This document shows positions 1 to 9,454 of a stretch of DNA of 64,000 nt, one piece after another. The notes beneath the pieces are model-generated. The model was not told where the DNA came from, did no database searches, and saw only the letters and a list, made by a program, of their open reading frames with translations. The DNA comes from Artemia franciscana (Eukaryota > Arthropoda > Branchiopoda > Anostraca > Artemiidae). How positions within the stretch are numbered: position 1 is the stretch's first letter; the number at the start of each line of letters is the position of its first letter. The stretch is from positions 62,007,512-62,071,511 of the forward strand of contig NC_088863.1 of assembly GCF_032884065.1 (NCBI RefSeq). Direction: 5' to 3'. The translations under genes were made by a program, and so were the position numbers.

Positions 1-2647
1 AGCTTTGGGTCAGTCTGGTGTGTCCATAAATAGTAATATTAAGAAGAAGAATAAAAATGAGAAACAAGTTGTTTTGGGTTGCGTGCTCTACAATACTCCA
101 CCCAGAAAATTTTTATCCATAACAAATGAACTAATAGTAAATTTAAAACAAATAAATAGTATACATTGAAGATGATTATGGTACAGTTTTAGTAGACAAA
201 TTGCTTTTGAAAATAAGATTTCCATAGTCGCAACTCCCATCTTTTGGCATGGGTGGGTGTTTAAAAAAATCTTGGCTATATGGAAGAGGAAAGCCCTTTG
301 ATCAGGGTGGCTCCACAGGGGTAGGAGAGACCTTAATGTGTTTTATTTTGTTTAATTTGTACTTAATCTTGTATATCAGGTCTACCGAGCGACAACAACA
401 AAAAAATAACATAAAACTCATAAACAATTTATATGCACGATAAAGTAATTATTACTCTGAGTAAAATCAGGTCATCGCTACACATGTGATGCCTTTTGGG
501 ATCCAAGATTGAGCATAGAGGTTGCTAGTTCTTTAATCCAAGAAGTTCCAGGTTGCCTATAGCTGGTTAATTATTTACTGAAACTGGCACCCTAGGGAAA
601 TGAGAAAAATATTTTAGACGCTTGACAACGTTACCAGAAAATGCCAGAGGGGGATGGAAAGAGTCAACAGAAAACTTTTACATGGAAGGGAGGTGATAAA
701 AAAGGATTTATCCCTGTGGGTAGAGTTTGCAAACGTTGTTTGGTGTACGAGAAGTTGTCAAAAACTTACAAATATTGCATAAATTTTACTTTTTGTATCT
801 TTTTAGCCACTTGATTGATAAAATTAAGAATTTTTCAGTTAATCAACTATCAGCTAGAATGTATTTTTTCATATTGTTTGATGGATTTTTATTATTTTAA
901 GTGTAATCATCTACGAAAAATTTAAATCTACTTTTACCGTATTTTGATCCTCCCTAGTTATACAAAAAATAATGTCCTAATAAACAATTTTTTTTTAATT
1001 GGAACCTTCAATTCTTTATTCTAACTGATGATATTATTTCCAGAAATGCAAATACAACCTATAAAATTGAAGAACATTCATGGAGAAAGATGTAAATGTA
1101 GCCAATTATGTGTTCAACGTAATAGTTTTAGATATTGCTAAAGCCACAGCTTCTTTCAATTGTTTTAACAGAATCTTAGCTAAATTTTTGTTCTTTGTTT
1201 GTTGATTTCATAGTTTACAAGAATTTCTCTTTTTACTTTTCTACGAAATTGGCACTTTGACTCGATGGAAAGAAAAACCAACTAAAGAAAGACTTTTCAA
1301 AAAAGATCAGTAATATATAGATGTATTTTGTGTCGTAAGGAACTGGATCAAATCAACCGTTTATTTCTTCCCTTAGAATTTGAATTTTCAGGCCTTCCAA
1401 TGGCGTAAGAGTAAAATTCAATATTGATGTAAACGCTCAATTCTATATTAATGACGATTTAGAAAATAGCGAAGCTATATAAAAATTCAATAACAAATGT
1501 CAAAATATACAACAACAAAAAAACTCATACATCTGGCTTCGTTAGAGGCTCTATGGCTAAAAAGCGCACAATGGTGTCTATGCCTGTAGATGTATTTTCC
1601 TGTAGATTATATTTCTTTGATAATATATGGCAAGATTGAATCAAGCTTCATAAATTATTCTTACATTGAGGCCACAATTGTAGGGCACCTGCCACCATTT
1701 CTCAGCACAACCAAATTATGATTAACTATGTCCCGAAATGCTTCGGGGAGTTGGTATTTAAACTCCTAAGATATTTCTATGCCATAACAAATTAAAAACA
1801 AGAAGCAATATTATCATGTAAGATAGAGGAATAGGCATTCAAAGGAAAAGAAATTGGAGGGAAAGAGATTTACTTCCATGCAAACATAATATTTTCCGAA
1901 AATATTTTAGAAGTGGATTGACCTGTTCAAGCTCCCAACCAGCAGAAAAGCAAGGATGTGAGTCGTGCAAAAATTTATTTCCTTTAACCATACGATTGAT
2001 TCTTGGCTTGAATCCAAGGTAATTTACATTTTAAGTTTATGTACCTCTTTTAAACTAAAAATAAATTAAAATAATATTAGAGGGCTATAGACCGTGAATT
2101 TGAAAGCATTGGACATGAGCATGAACTTGATGTGAGCATAACAGGAAATTATCAAAATAAACAGAACTAAAATCTACGTTGGGTCTTAGATTGGTTTTAC
2201 GATTTTACTGAGTACTTTTCCAAGCTCCTAAAAGACCAGAAGAGGGCTCTTTCAAACGAAAATACAAAGTTCGAGTGTCCTTCTTCAGTGATCAAAAAGA
2301 TTGGAGGGTAACTAGCCCATCCCCCAGCCAATTTTCCCCAATCAACATTTTGAAATGACTATTTTATTCCGCATAGTCGAAAGGTCTAATAAATATTTTT
2401 CTGGGGATGACATGACCCCTCATCATCCCTGACGAAAGGGCTGTAAGTTACGGAAATTGCCCATTCATATTTTGTAGGCTTTTTGTTATTGGGAAATATG
2501 CGGGCATTTTTTTGAATATTTGTCTTGTGGAGGGGTCCATAGGGACATGGGAATAGTTTTTTCTATGGAGAGGAAAGCCTTTGGTGATAATTTTCCAGGG
2601 ACAATTTTACATGGAGGGAGGATTGAAGGAGATATTGTGGCTTGGTC

Positions 2648-3865
2648 TAAAAAGTGATGAGAGAAAAAGCCTTTCTTGAAAAAAGACTAATCAAGCACAA
2701 ACTCTGAATAATTTGAATGAAAGTATCTTTAACAAGCTTCATTGGTAAGAGTGAAGGGTCGAGGACGGAGCTGGCTCCTTCATATACGGAATAATTTCCG
2801 TTTATTTTAAGTTTTAATCTTGCTCCTTGTTTTCAGTTGACAAAATGTTTCTATTTATTTAGAATAAATAGATACGAACCTCATTTTCATCTTATCAGTA
2901 CTGTATAAGAGACTGGAATGAGACTGTTCAAAGAGCATTTGTACTTATAAGAGTTAAGAATAAAATTCTCAATATCATCTAGCGTTTGGAATTTCTTGTA
3001 ACTTCTGGAGTGAAATAGTAAGGCAAAATTAGTTTAATTAATGTAATTATCAAATAACAGTAGTAATAAGTGTCTGATCTGAATTTTTGAATAAAAAACT
3101 AAATATATAAGATATTTGATTACCATCACTTCTTGACTGCTAAGGCCATTACGTCGGCTCTGCAGCATCTTACTACAGCCAGCGTCTTATTCCTGTATCA
3201 CCAATCTGAGGTCAAAACCACTGTGCTACCGCAGGACAACTCATTTAATGAAGAAAAAAACAACTCCGAAGTTAGAAAAAATTCCAAAAAAGGCAATATG
3301 GTGTTTTTTGCCAAAAATGCACTTATGGTACTTTTCATTCTTGCTCATTTTCTTTGAGAATGTGAACAAAAGAATTTGAAACAGGAATGAATAAAATTGT
3401 CCACATTAATAAGCAATCCTACCTCCGCCTAAGAATTTTGGCATCGGCTGCACCTTTGATATATTTTAGACGATAATGACAGCAGTCTTTTAAATTTGAG
3501 GTCGAAAATGGATTCGCTATATTTATCAAATATTTTTGGCACAATTCAATTGCCATATCGTTTGAATCAAGGGGGTAGTAAGACATGGCACCATACATAT
3601 CCCTAGCACTAACACCCCTAAAGACGAAAAAAATGTTCTAATAAAAAAAAAATTAAATCGTTGCTAGTACAATATTAAATTTACAAAGATAGTGGCGAAG
3701 GAATTAGCAGCTAATGGAATTTTTTCATTAAAGGAATATTTTTGCTGATTTTTTTTTCCTGAAAGCTGTCCCTACTTGGAAACTATCACTTATGTCCCAA
3801 TATTGCGAAAACTTTGTATTTAATAAAAAGGATACTTTTCTATAAGGTCAAGCAGACGCAGCGTC
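2648..3865. repeat. 1,218-bp tandem repeat, unit 1
   Basis: Begins at CTAAAAAGTGATGAGAG and is followed directly by a second unit beginning with the same bases at 3866. The offset of 1,218 bp holds through the unit. On the minus strand around 3130-3240 it carries a short stretch with a tRNA-like A box (TAGCACAGTGG, 3218-3228), suggesting a decayed tRNA-derived SINE head; no clear B box is visible. The part near 2770-2850 resembles one arm of the CAAACAG-family foldback. Confidence 0.85.
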
Positions 3866-5083
3866 TAAAAAGTGATGAGAGAAAAAGGCTTTCTTGAAAA
3901 AAGACTAATCCAGCACAAACTCTGAATAATTTGAATGAAAGTATCTTTAACAAGCTTCATTGGTAAGAGTGAAGGGTCGAGGACGGAGCAGGCTCCTTCA
4001 TATACGGAATAATTTCCGTTTATTTTAAGTTTTAATCTTGCTCCTTGTTTTCAGTTGACAAAATGTTTCTATTTATTTAGAATAAATAGATACGAACCTC
4101 ATTTTCATCTTATCAGTACTGTATAAGAGATTGGAATGAGACTGTACAAAGAGCATTTGTACTTATAAGAGTTGAGAATAAAATTATCAATATCATCTAG
4201 CGTTTGGAATTTCTTGTAACTTCTGGAGTGAAATAGTAAGGCAAAATTAGTTTAATTAATGTAATTATCAAATAACAGTAGTAATAAGTGTCTGATCTGA
4301 ATTTTTGAATAAAAAAATAAATATATAAATTATTTGATTGCCATCACTTCTTGACTGCTAAGGCCATTACGTCGGCTCTGCAGCATCTTACTACAGCCAG
4401 CGTCTTATTCCTGTATCACCAATCTAAGGTCAAAACCACTGTGCTACCGCAGGACAACTCATTTTATGAAGAAAAAAACAACTCCGAAGTTAGAAAAAAT
4501 TCCAAAAAAGGCATTATAGTGTTTTTTGCCAAAAATGCACTTATAGTACTTTTCATTCTTGCTCATTTTCTTTGAGAATGTGAACAAAAGAATTTGAAAC
4601 AGAAATGAATAAAATTGTCCAAATTAATAAGCAATCCTACCTCCGCCTTAGAATTTTGGCATCGGCTGAACCTTTGATATATTCTAGACGATAATGACAG
4701 CAGTCTTTTAAATTTGAGGTCGAAAATGGATTCGCTATATTTATCAAATATTTTTGGCACAATTCAATTGCCATGTCGTTTGAATCAAGGGGGTAGTAAG
4801 ACATGGAACCATACATATCCCTAGCACTAACACCCCTAAAGACGAAAAAAATGTTCTAATAAGAAAAATTTAAATCGTTGCTAGTACAATATTAAATTTA
4901 CAAAGATAGTGGCGAAGGAATTAGCAGCTAATGGAATTTTTTCATTAAAGGAATATTTTTGCTGATTTTTTTTTTTCATGAAAGCTGTCCCTACTTGGAA
5001 ACTATCAATTATACCCCAATATTGCGAAAACTTTGCATTTAATAAAGTTTTCTATAAGGTCAAGCAGACGCAGCGTTGTATTA
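3866..5083. repeat. 1,218-bp tandem repeat, unit 2
   Basis: Direct second copy of the preceding unit, with scattered differences. It ends just before the promoter region of the ankyrin gene. Block A2 contains only one such unit. Confidence 0.85.
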
Positions 5084-5157
5084 ACGTAAGAGAAATTAGA
5101 TGGCCTAACGAAGCAAATTTTTCACAAGCAGTGTTTTACGCTAACAAATAACCAGGG

Positions 5158-5263
5158 TGACGTCATAATTTTTTAAAAAGACGTCAAGATTTCAAGTTTG
5201 TAAGCGCCTTACAATGGTATTTAGGCAAAATCATCGTGGGTGACGTCATCTTGGCTATATAAG
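5158..5263 (+). promoter_or_regulatory. TATA promoter with two CRE/ATF palindromes for the ankyrin gene
   Basis: Two perfect TGACGTCA octamers lie at 5158-5165 and 5241-5248, with a further GACGTCA-like site near 5179. A TATATAAG box at 5256-5263 sits about 60 bp before the ATG at 5323. TGACGTCA is the known binding site of CREB/ATF-type bZIP factors; a cAMP- or stress-responsive promoter is an inference. Block A2 has lost this segment, so its gene copy has no promoter. Confidence 0.6.
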
Positions 5264-5322
5264 ACATTGTCCGGAATGATTCTGCATTATTTGATTCTAT
5301 ATTTCCGGACAAATAAATTACT

Positions 5323-5566
5323 ATGAGTCGAGGTGAGAAAATAGATGACCAAATTAATATATCAAAAGATTATGAACAGAAAAGTGAGATCAGAAAGAAG
5401 AGAGCAAGAGACTACAAAGAGAATTATGATAAAGAAAATAAGATTTGCCCCAACGATAATCAAGGCAAACCAATATTGAAGATAGAGAAAACATTGTATT
5501 CTGATGACGTTCCAAGTAAAAAACATTTTGAAGGACCAATTTATGGTCACCGATGTTCAGACTTAA
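5323..5566 (+). pseudogene. Ankyrin/SOCS gene, N-terminal coding part cut off by a Helitron
   Basis: The frame starts at the ATG 60 bp downstream of a TATA box and reads 81 codons of charged, Lys/Glu/Asp-rich protein before the Helitron enters at 5567. The block A2 copy reads straight through the same point, and joining base 5566 to 7400 keeps the frame, so this is the 5' part of the gene continued at 7400. The module around RKKRARD...ENYDKE...NDNQGKP...SDDVPSKKHF recurs once more after the insertion, so the N-terminus is itself an internal duplication. No known domain is recognised in this part. Confidence 0.7.
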
Positions 5567-5629
5567 TCTATCTATCTATCTTCTATATATATAAAAATAA
5601 GTTGTCTGTGGATGGATGGATGGATGTGT

Positions 5630-5645
5630 CAGGTGACGTCACCTG
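5630..5645. promoter_or_regulatory. Helitron subterminal palindrome with CRE core
   Basis: The perfect 16-bp palindrome CAGGTGACGTCACCTG lies just inside the 5' end and contains TGACGTCA. It recurs at 6186-6201 in the duplicated 5' half and at 63910-63925 in Helitron copy 3. In copy 2 the equivalent region has two separate TGACGTCA half-palindromes (near 17835-17870). A role in replication or in host transcription is not known from the sequence. Confidence 0.6.
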
Positions 5646-6900
5646 AAAAAACTGGATCAGGTGACGTCAAAACTGAAAAAACTAAAAAAAGGCAAAAACT
5701 ACAAAAAAAACTAAAAACTAATAAAAAAAATAAAAAAGCTAAAAAACTAAAAAAACTATAAAGGTAAAAACCAATAAAAAACTAAAAAAAAAACTGAAAA
5801 AACTAAAAAAAGGCAAAAACTACAAAAAAAAACTAAAAACTAATAAAAAAAGTAAAAAAGCTAAAAAACTAAAAAAACTAAAAAAACTAAAAAAAGGTAA
5901 AAAACTAAAAAAAATAAAAAATAAAAAAAACTAAAAAAAGGAAAAAACTGAAAAATAAGCTAAAATAAAGGTAAAAACCAATAAAAAACTAAAAAGAAAA
6001 AAAGGAAAAAACTAATAAATGACGACACTCAAAGAGAAAGCGACCAGGACAAAAGGAATGTTCGATTAGCAATCAACAAAGCACCGGGACACAGGGAGTA
6101 TAAATGACGACCAGGACATAAGTAAAAAAAACAAACTATCTATATATATAAAAATAAGTTGTCTGTGGATCTGTGGATCGTGGATCAGGTGACGTCACCT
6201 GAAAAAACTGGATCAGGTGACGTCAAAACTGAAAAAACTAAAAAAAGGCAAAAACTACAAAAAAAACTAAAAACTAATAAAAAAAATAAAAAAGCTAAAA
6301 AACTAAAAAAACTAAAAAAAGGCAAAAACTACAAAAAAAACTAAAAACTAATAAAAAAGCTAAAAAACTAAAAAAACTAAAAAAAAGGCAAAAACTACAA
6401 AAAAACTAAAAACTAATAAAAAAAATAAAAAAGCTAAAAAACTAAAAAAACTAAAAAAACTAAAAAAAGGTAAAAAACTAAAAAAACTAAAAACTAAAAA
6501 AAAACTAAAAAAGGTAAAAACTAAAAGAACTAAAAAAGAAAAAAATAAATGACGACACTCAAAGAGAAAGCGACCAGGACAAAAGGAATGTTCGATTAGC
6601 AATCAACAAAGCACCGGGACACAGGGAGTATAAATGACGACCAGGACACAAGTAAAAAAAAAAATTAACAAAACTAAAAAGAAGGTAAAAACTACAAAAA
6701 AACTAAAAAGAAAAAAAAACTAAAAACTAATAAAAAAACTAAAATAAAAAAAAAATTAACAAAACTAAAAAGAAGGTAAAAACTACAAAAAAACTAAAAA
6801 GAAAAAAAAACTAAAAACTAATAAAAAAACTAAAAAATCTAAAAATCTAAATAAACTAAAAAAGAAAAAAAAAGGAAAAAAATAAAGGAGAAAAACAAAA
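5646..6900 (+). repeat. A-rich minisatellite of Helitron copy 1
   Basis: Tandem, irregular array built from CTAAAAA and GGCAAAAACTAC-type words; almost no T-rich words occur on this strand. The array is interrupted at 6019-6125 and 6551-6655 by two near-identical 105-bp inserts that include a truncated helicase motif V codon string (RLAINKA in translation). The mirrored T-rich arrays occur in copies 2 (17100-17620) and 3 (62700-63880). Open frames across it encode only Lys-rich or Phe/Leu-rich protein and are not genes. Confidence 0.85.
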
Positions 6901-7065
6901 CTAAAAAACGAATGTATATACAGACCGGTACACCGGGATACAAATGACGACCGGGACACAGGGAATATAAATAACGACCGGGACACAGGGACACAACTAC
7001 AACGGGGACACCGGGGGAAACAGGGGGATGTAAATGACGACCGGGACACCGGGACAGGGAATGGT

Positions 7066-7259
7066 CGATTAGCAATCACCATCAACAAAGCTCAAGGGCA
7101 ATCATTAGAATCATGAGGTATAGATCTGAATACAGATTGTTTTCCCATGGACCATTATATGTTGCATGTTCAAGAGTCGGTAAACCTGACAATCTATTTA
7201 TATGCAAAGACAATAGGACAGCAAAGAATGTTGTATATTCGCAAGTTTTACGTAGTTAA
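7066..7259 (+). pseudogene. Helitron helicase C-terminal remnant (Pif1-type motifs V and VI)
   Basis: The translation gives LAITINKAQGQSLES, then a TGA at 7114-7116, GIDLNTDCF, then after a one-base deletion [15 protein letters not shown] and a normal C-terminus ending with TAA at 7257-7259. Motifs TINKAQGQ (V) and [11 protein letters not shown] (VI) are typical of the Rep-helicase of Helitrons. Both the TGA and the deletion recur in copies 2 and 3, so the fragment was dead before amplification. Confidence 0.8.
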
Positions 7260-7371
7260 AACCATATATATATATATATATCTATATTCACAGGTGGGAC
7301 ATAGGGACACAACTACAATGGCGCGTAACTATTATGGCGCGTAACGACTTACGCGCGCGGGGGGGCTTGGG

Positions 7372-7399
7372 GGGGGCGCGAAGCGCCCCCACCAACTAG
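7372..7399 (+). other. Helitron 3' terminator hairpin and CTAG end
   Basis: GGGGGCGC (7372-7379), loop GAA, GCGCCCCC (7383-7390), then five bases and CTAG, followed by target T at 7400. Hairpin plus CTRR is the defining 3' signal of Helitrons. Copies 2 and 3 continue past the equivalent point to a second hairpin and CTAG. Confidence 0.85.
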
Positions 7400-7429
7400 T
7401 TTTTAATAAAACAGTTAGTCCATTGAAAA

Positions 7430-9178
7430 ATGAACTCAGAAATAAGAGAGCAAGAGACAACAATGAAAATCACGATAAAAAAAGGAATTTGTTACAACGA
7501 TTATCAAGGCGAACCAAAAGTAAAAAAAGGAAAAAAAGAAGATCCTGACGATGTTGACAATAAAAAGTACTTGGATAACACCATACATGGAAAAAACAAC
7601 AGTGATAGTACCCTTTTATTTATGGCAATATATAAAAGTCAAGTGAGGGCAACCGAATTGCTTTTAAAAAATGGAGCCAACCCAGATATGAGGAACTTTG
7701 TCGGTGAGACGCCCTTACATTGTGCGGTTGAAATTGGTAGCCTGGACATTTGTCGGCTATTAGTGTCAGAGGGAGCGTCTGTAGATAAAAGTGATAATAG
7801 TGGAAACATCCCTTTATGTAAGGCAACACCTAAAGGTGAAGTGAATTTAATTAAATTCTTCTTAAGAAATGGAGCTAGCCCAACAACAATCGATTATAAG
7901 GGATATACACCTTTACATAAGGCTGCTTTAATTGGCAGACTAGACAATTGTCAGCTGCTCGTGTCAAAAGGAGCAAAAGTAGATGCCAAAGATATTTTTT
8001 TCAGAACACCTTTATGCTTAGCAGTTGAAATTGGTCAGATAAGTGTGACTAAATTTCTTTTAAGGAATGGAGCCAATCCAAACATAAGCGATTACAATGG
8101 ATATATATCTCTGCATAACGCTGCTTTAGTCGGCAGACTGGATATTTGTCGGCTACTAATTTCAAAGGGAGCTAAAATAGACGCCAAAGACCATTCAGGT
8201 AGGACACCTTTACATTTAGCTGTTGAGGCACACCAAACAGGTGTGACTTACCTTCTCTTGAAAAATGGAGCCAATTCAAACATAAGCGATCACAATGAAT
8301 ATACACCTTTACATAAGGCTGCTTTAGCCGGCAGAGCGAACATTTGTCAGCTGCTCGTGTCAAAAGGAGCAAAAGTAGATACCAAAGATATTTCTTTCAG
8401 AACACCTTTATGCTTGGCAGTTGAAATTGGACAAATAAGTGTGACTGAATTTCTTTTACAAAGTCAAGTTAACCCAAATGAAACTGATCCTGTTTCCCAA
8501 ACACCGTTACATTGTGCTGCTAGGATCGGCAGATTGGACATTTGCTCGCTGCTGGTTTCAATGGGAGCCGTTGTGGATTCGAAAGATCGTTTACGTAGGA
8601 CACCTTTGCATTTGGCAGTTGAGGCATATCACATAGACGTGGCTCAATTTCTCTTAATAAATGGAGCCAATCCAAACAATAGCGATTACAAAGGATATAC
8701 ACCACTACACGACGCTGTTATAACTGACAGCCTAGACATTTGTCAACTACTTGTTTCAAAGCAAGCCAAAGTATTTGCCGAAGATCATAATTGGAGAACG
8801 CCTTTGCATTTGTCAGTCCGTGCCGGCCAAAAAAGTGTAACGGAATTTCTGTTAGAAAATGGAGCCTCCCCAAATTCAAAATCCAATTTTGTTCGTTGGC
8901 GCAGCAGTCATATAAGGGAAACACCGTTATGGCTTGCTGTTAGAATGAAAAGAATTGATTTTTGTGATTTACTTGTTTCATATGGAGCTGAATTAGACAA
9001 TGAAATTGAGAATCTGCTTCGAGAGCAAATTCTTCTTAGCATTCGAAATGGATCTAGGGAAAGTTTGGCACAGTCACTCTCTATCTGTACATCTTGTCGA
9101 CATGACTATCGTTACGCAACATTAAAAGAAAATTGTCGGAAAGTAATAAGAAGGGCCATTTATTCTTTCAGAGATTAG
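7430..9178 (+). CDS. Ankyrin-repeat protein with C-terminal SOCS-box-like region (582 aa)
   Basis: Fourteen ankyrin repeats of about 33 aa run from roughly residue 60 to 525, each with a TPLH-type turn (GETPLHCAV, GRTPLHLAV and so on). Alternate repeats resemble each other, so the array looks built from a 66-aa double unit. The end (LKENCRKVIRRAI) resembles the start of a SOCS box, as in ASB proteins, which are substrate receptors of Cullin-5 ubiquitin ligases; that role here is inference. The ATG at 7430 is not the ancestral start: compared with the copy at 38.2 kb, two bases are missing near 7478-7490, so the ancestral frame from 5323 hits a stop near 7537 and only the shifted ATG opens this frame. 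The ankyrin region itself is undamaged. Confidence 0.75.
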   Translation: MNSEIREQETTMKITIKKGICYNDYQGEPKVKKGKKEDPDDVDNKKYLDNTIHGKNNSDSTLLFMAIYKSQVRATELLLKNGANPDMRNFVGETPLHCAVEIGSLDICRLLVSEGASVDKSDNSGNIPLCKATPKGEVNLIKFFLRNGASPTTIDYKGYTPLHKAALIGRLDNCQLLVSKGAKVDAKDIFFRTPLCLAVEIGQISVTKFLLRNGANPNISDYNGYISLHNAALVGRLDICRLLISKGAKIDAKDHSGRTPLHLAVEAHQTGVTYLLLKNGANSNISDHNEYTPLHKAALAGRANICQLLVSKGAKVDTKDISFRTPLCLAVEIGQISVTEFLLQSQVNPNETDPVSQTPLHCAARIGRLDICSLLVSMGAVVDSKDRLRRTPLHLAVEAYHIDVAQFLLINGANPNNSDYKGYTPLHDAVITDSLDICQLLVSKQAKVFAEDHNWRTPLHLSVRAGQKSVTEFLLENGASPNSKSNFVRWRSSHIRETPLWLAVRMKRIDFCDLLVSYGAELDNEIENLLREQILLSIRNGSRESLAQSLSICTSCRHDYRYATLKENCRKVIRRAIYSFRD

Positions 9179-9319
9179 GAAGGTATTATCAATTTTGATA
9201 TACCTGAAGTCCTGAGAAATTACCTCCTGGATTTTGGACAAGAATTAGAATTTCTCAACTTGAATTTGTGCCCCAGAAAATTGGCCGACTTGTTAGGAAA
9301 GCGTGAAAAGAAAAATTGA
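9179..9319 (+). pseudogene. In-frame continuation of the SOCS-box-like region after a TAG stop
   Basis: After the TAG at 9176-9178 the same frame stays open for 46 codons to TGA at 9317-9319 and reads IPEVLRNYLLDFG, which fits the second half of a SOCS box (Pro-rich turn, then a LxxYLL-like helix). The TAG therefore looks like a nonsense change inside the domain, or a read-through site, rather than the ancestral end. Confidence 0.55.
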
Positions 9320-9448
9320 TAAATGTTAGTAGTGTGTCTTTCGTTTTGGTTTTTAGTGTAATACATTGTTTTTAATTATGTTTTTTTCTTTTTCGTCTTT
9401 TCTGTTCTTCGTTTATTATTATTTGGTTTGTAATCTTGTTAAAACAGA

Positions 9449-9454
9449 AATAAA
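9449..9454 (+). terminator. Polyadenylation signal AATAAA
   Basis: AATAAA lies 130 bp after the extended stop of the ankyrin gene and is followed by T-rich sequence. This is the distance expected for a short 3' UTR. Confidence 0.45.

Larger units (their letters stand above)
1..5566. repeat. Segmental duplication block A, copy 1 (A1)
   Basis: The sequence from the window start through the 5' part of the ankyrin gene matches 34256-38409 nearly base for base, and the homology resumes at 7400-7645 after the Helitron. Differences are scattered substitutions and small indels, so this is an old duplication rather than an assembly artefact. Copy 1 carries a 1,218-bp tandem duplication that copy 2 lacks. 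Copy 2 has lost about 345 bp corresponding to roughly 5092-5435. I see no convincing coding region in 1-5300; the short open frames are not conserved between the copies. The stretch at 2270-2640 (paired with 36500-36760) looks like a diverged relative of the CAAACAG-family repeat. Confidence 0.85.
5567..7399 (+). mobile_element. Non-autonomous Helitron, copy 1
   Basis: It has Helitron ends: 5' TC (TCTATCTATCTATC, then a TATATATAAAAATAAG motif) directly after an A, and 3' CTAG at 7396-7399 directly before a T, with an 8-bp GC-rich hairpin (7372-7390) six bases upstream. No target-site duplication is present, as expected for A|T insertion. Inside are subterminal CAGGTGACGTCACCTG palindromes, a long A-rich minisatellite, a ~27-bp minisatellite containing GACGACCGGGACA, and a dead fragment of the Helitron helicase C-terminus. 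The 5' half is tandemly duplicated (a second 5' end at about 6140). The empty site is preserved at about 38149. Confidence 0.88.

Noticed and set aside
3133-3357. Two matching 74-aa frames in the tandem units (3133 and 4351)
   Set aside because: They lack an ATG start, span a SINE-like repeat, and the A2 copy does not keep the frame.
6159-7088. Lys-rich and Phe/Leu-rich open frames, and counterparts at 17.1-17.6 and 62.6-63.1 kb
   Set aside because: Products of the A-rich/T-rich Helitron minisatellite, not conserved between copies.
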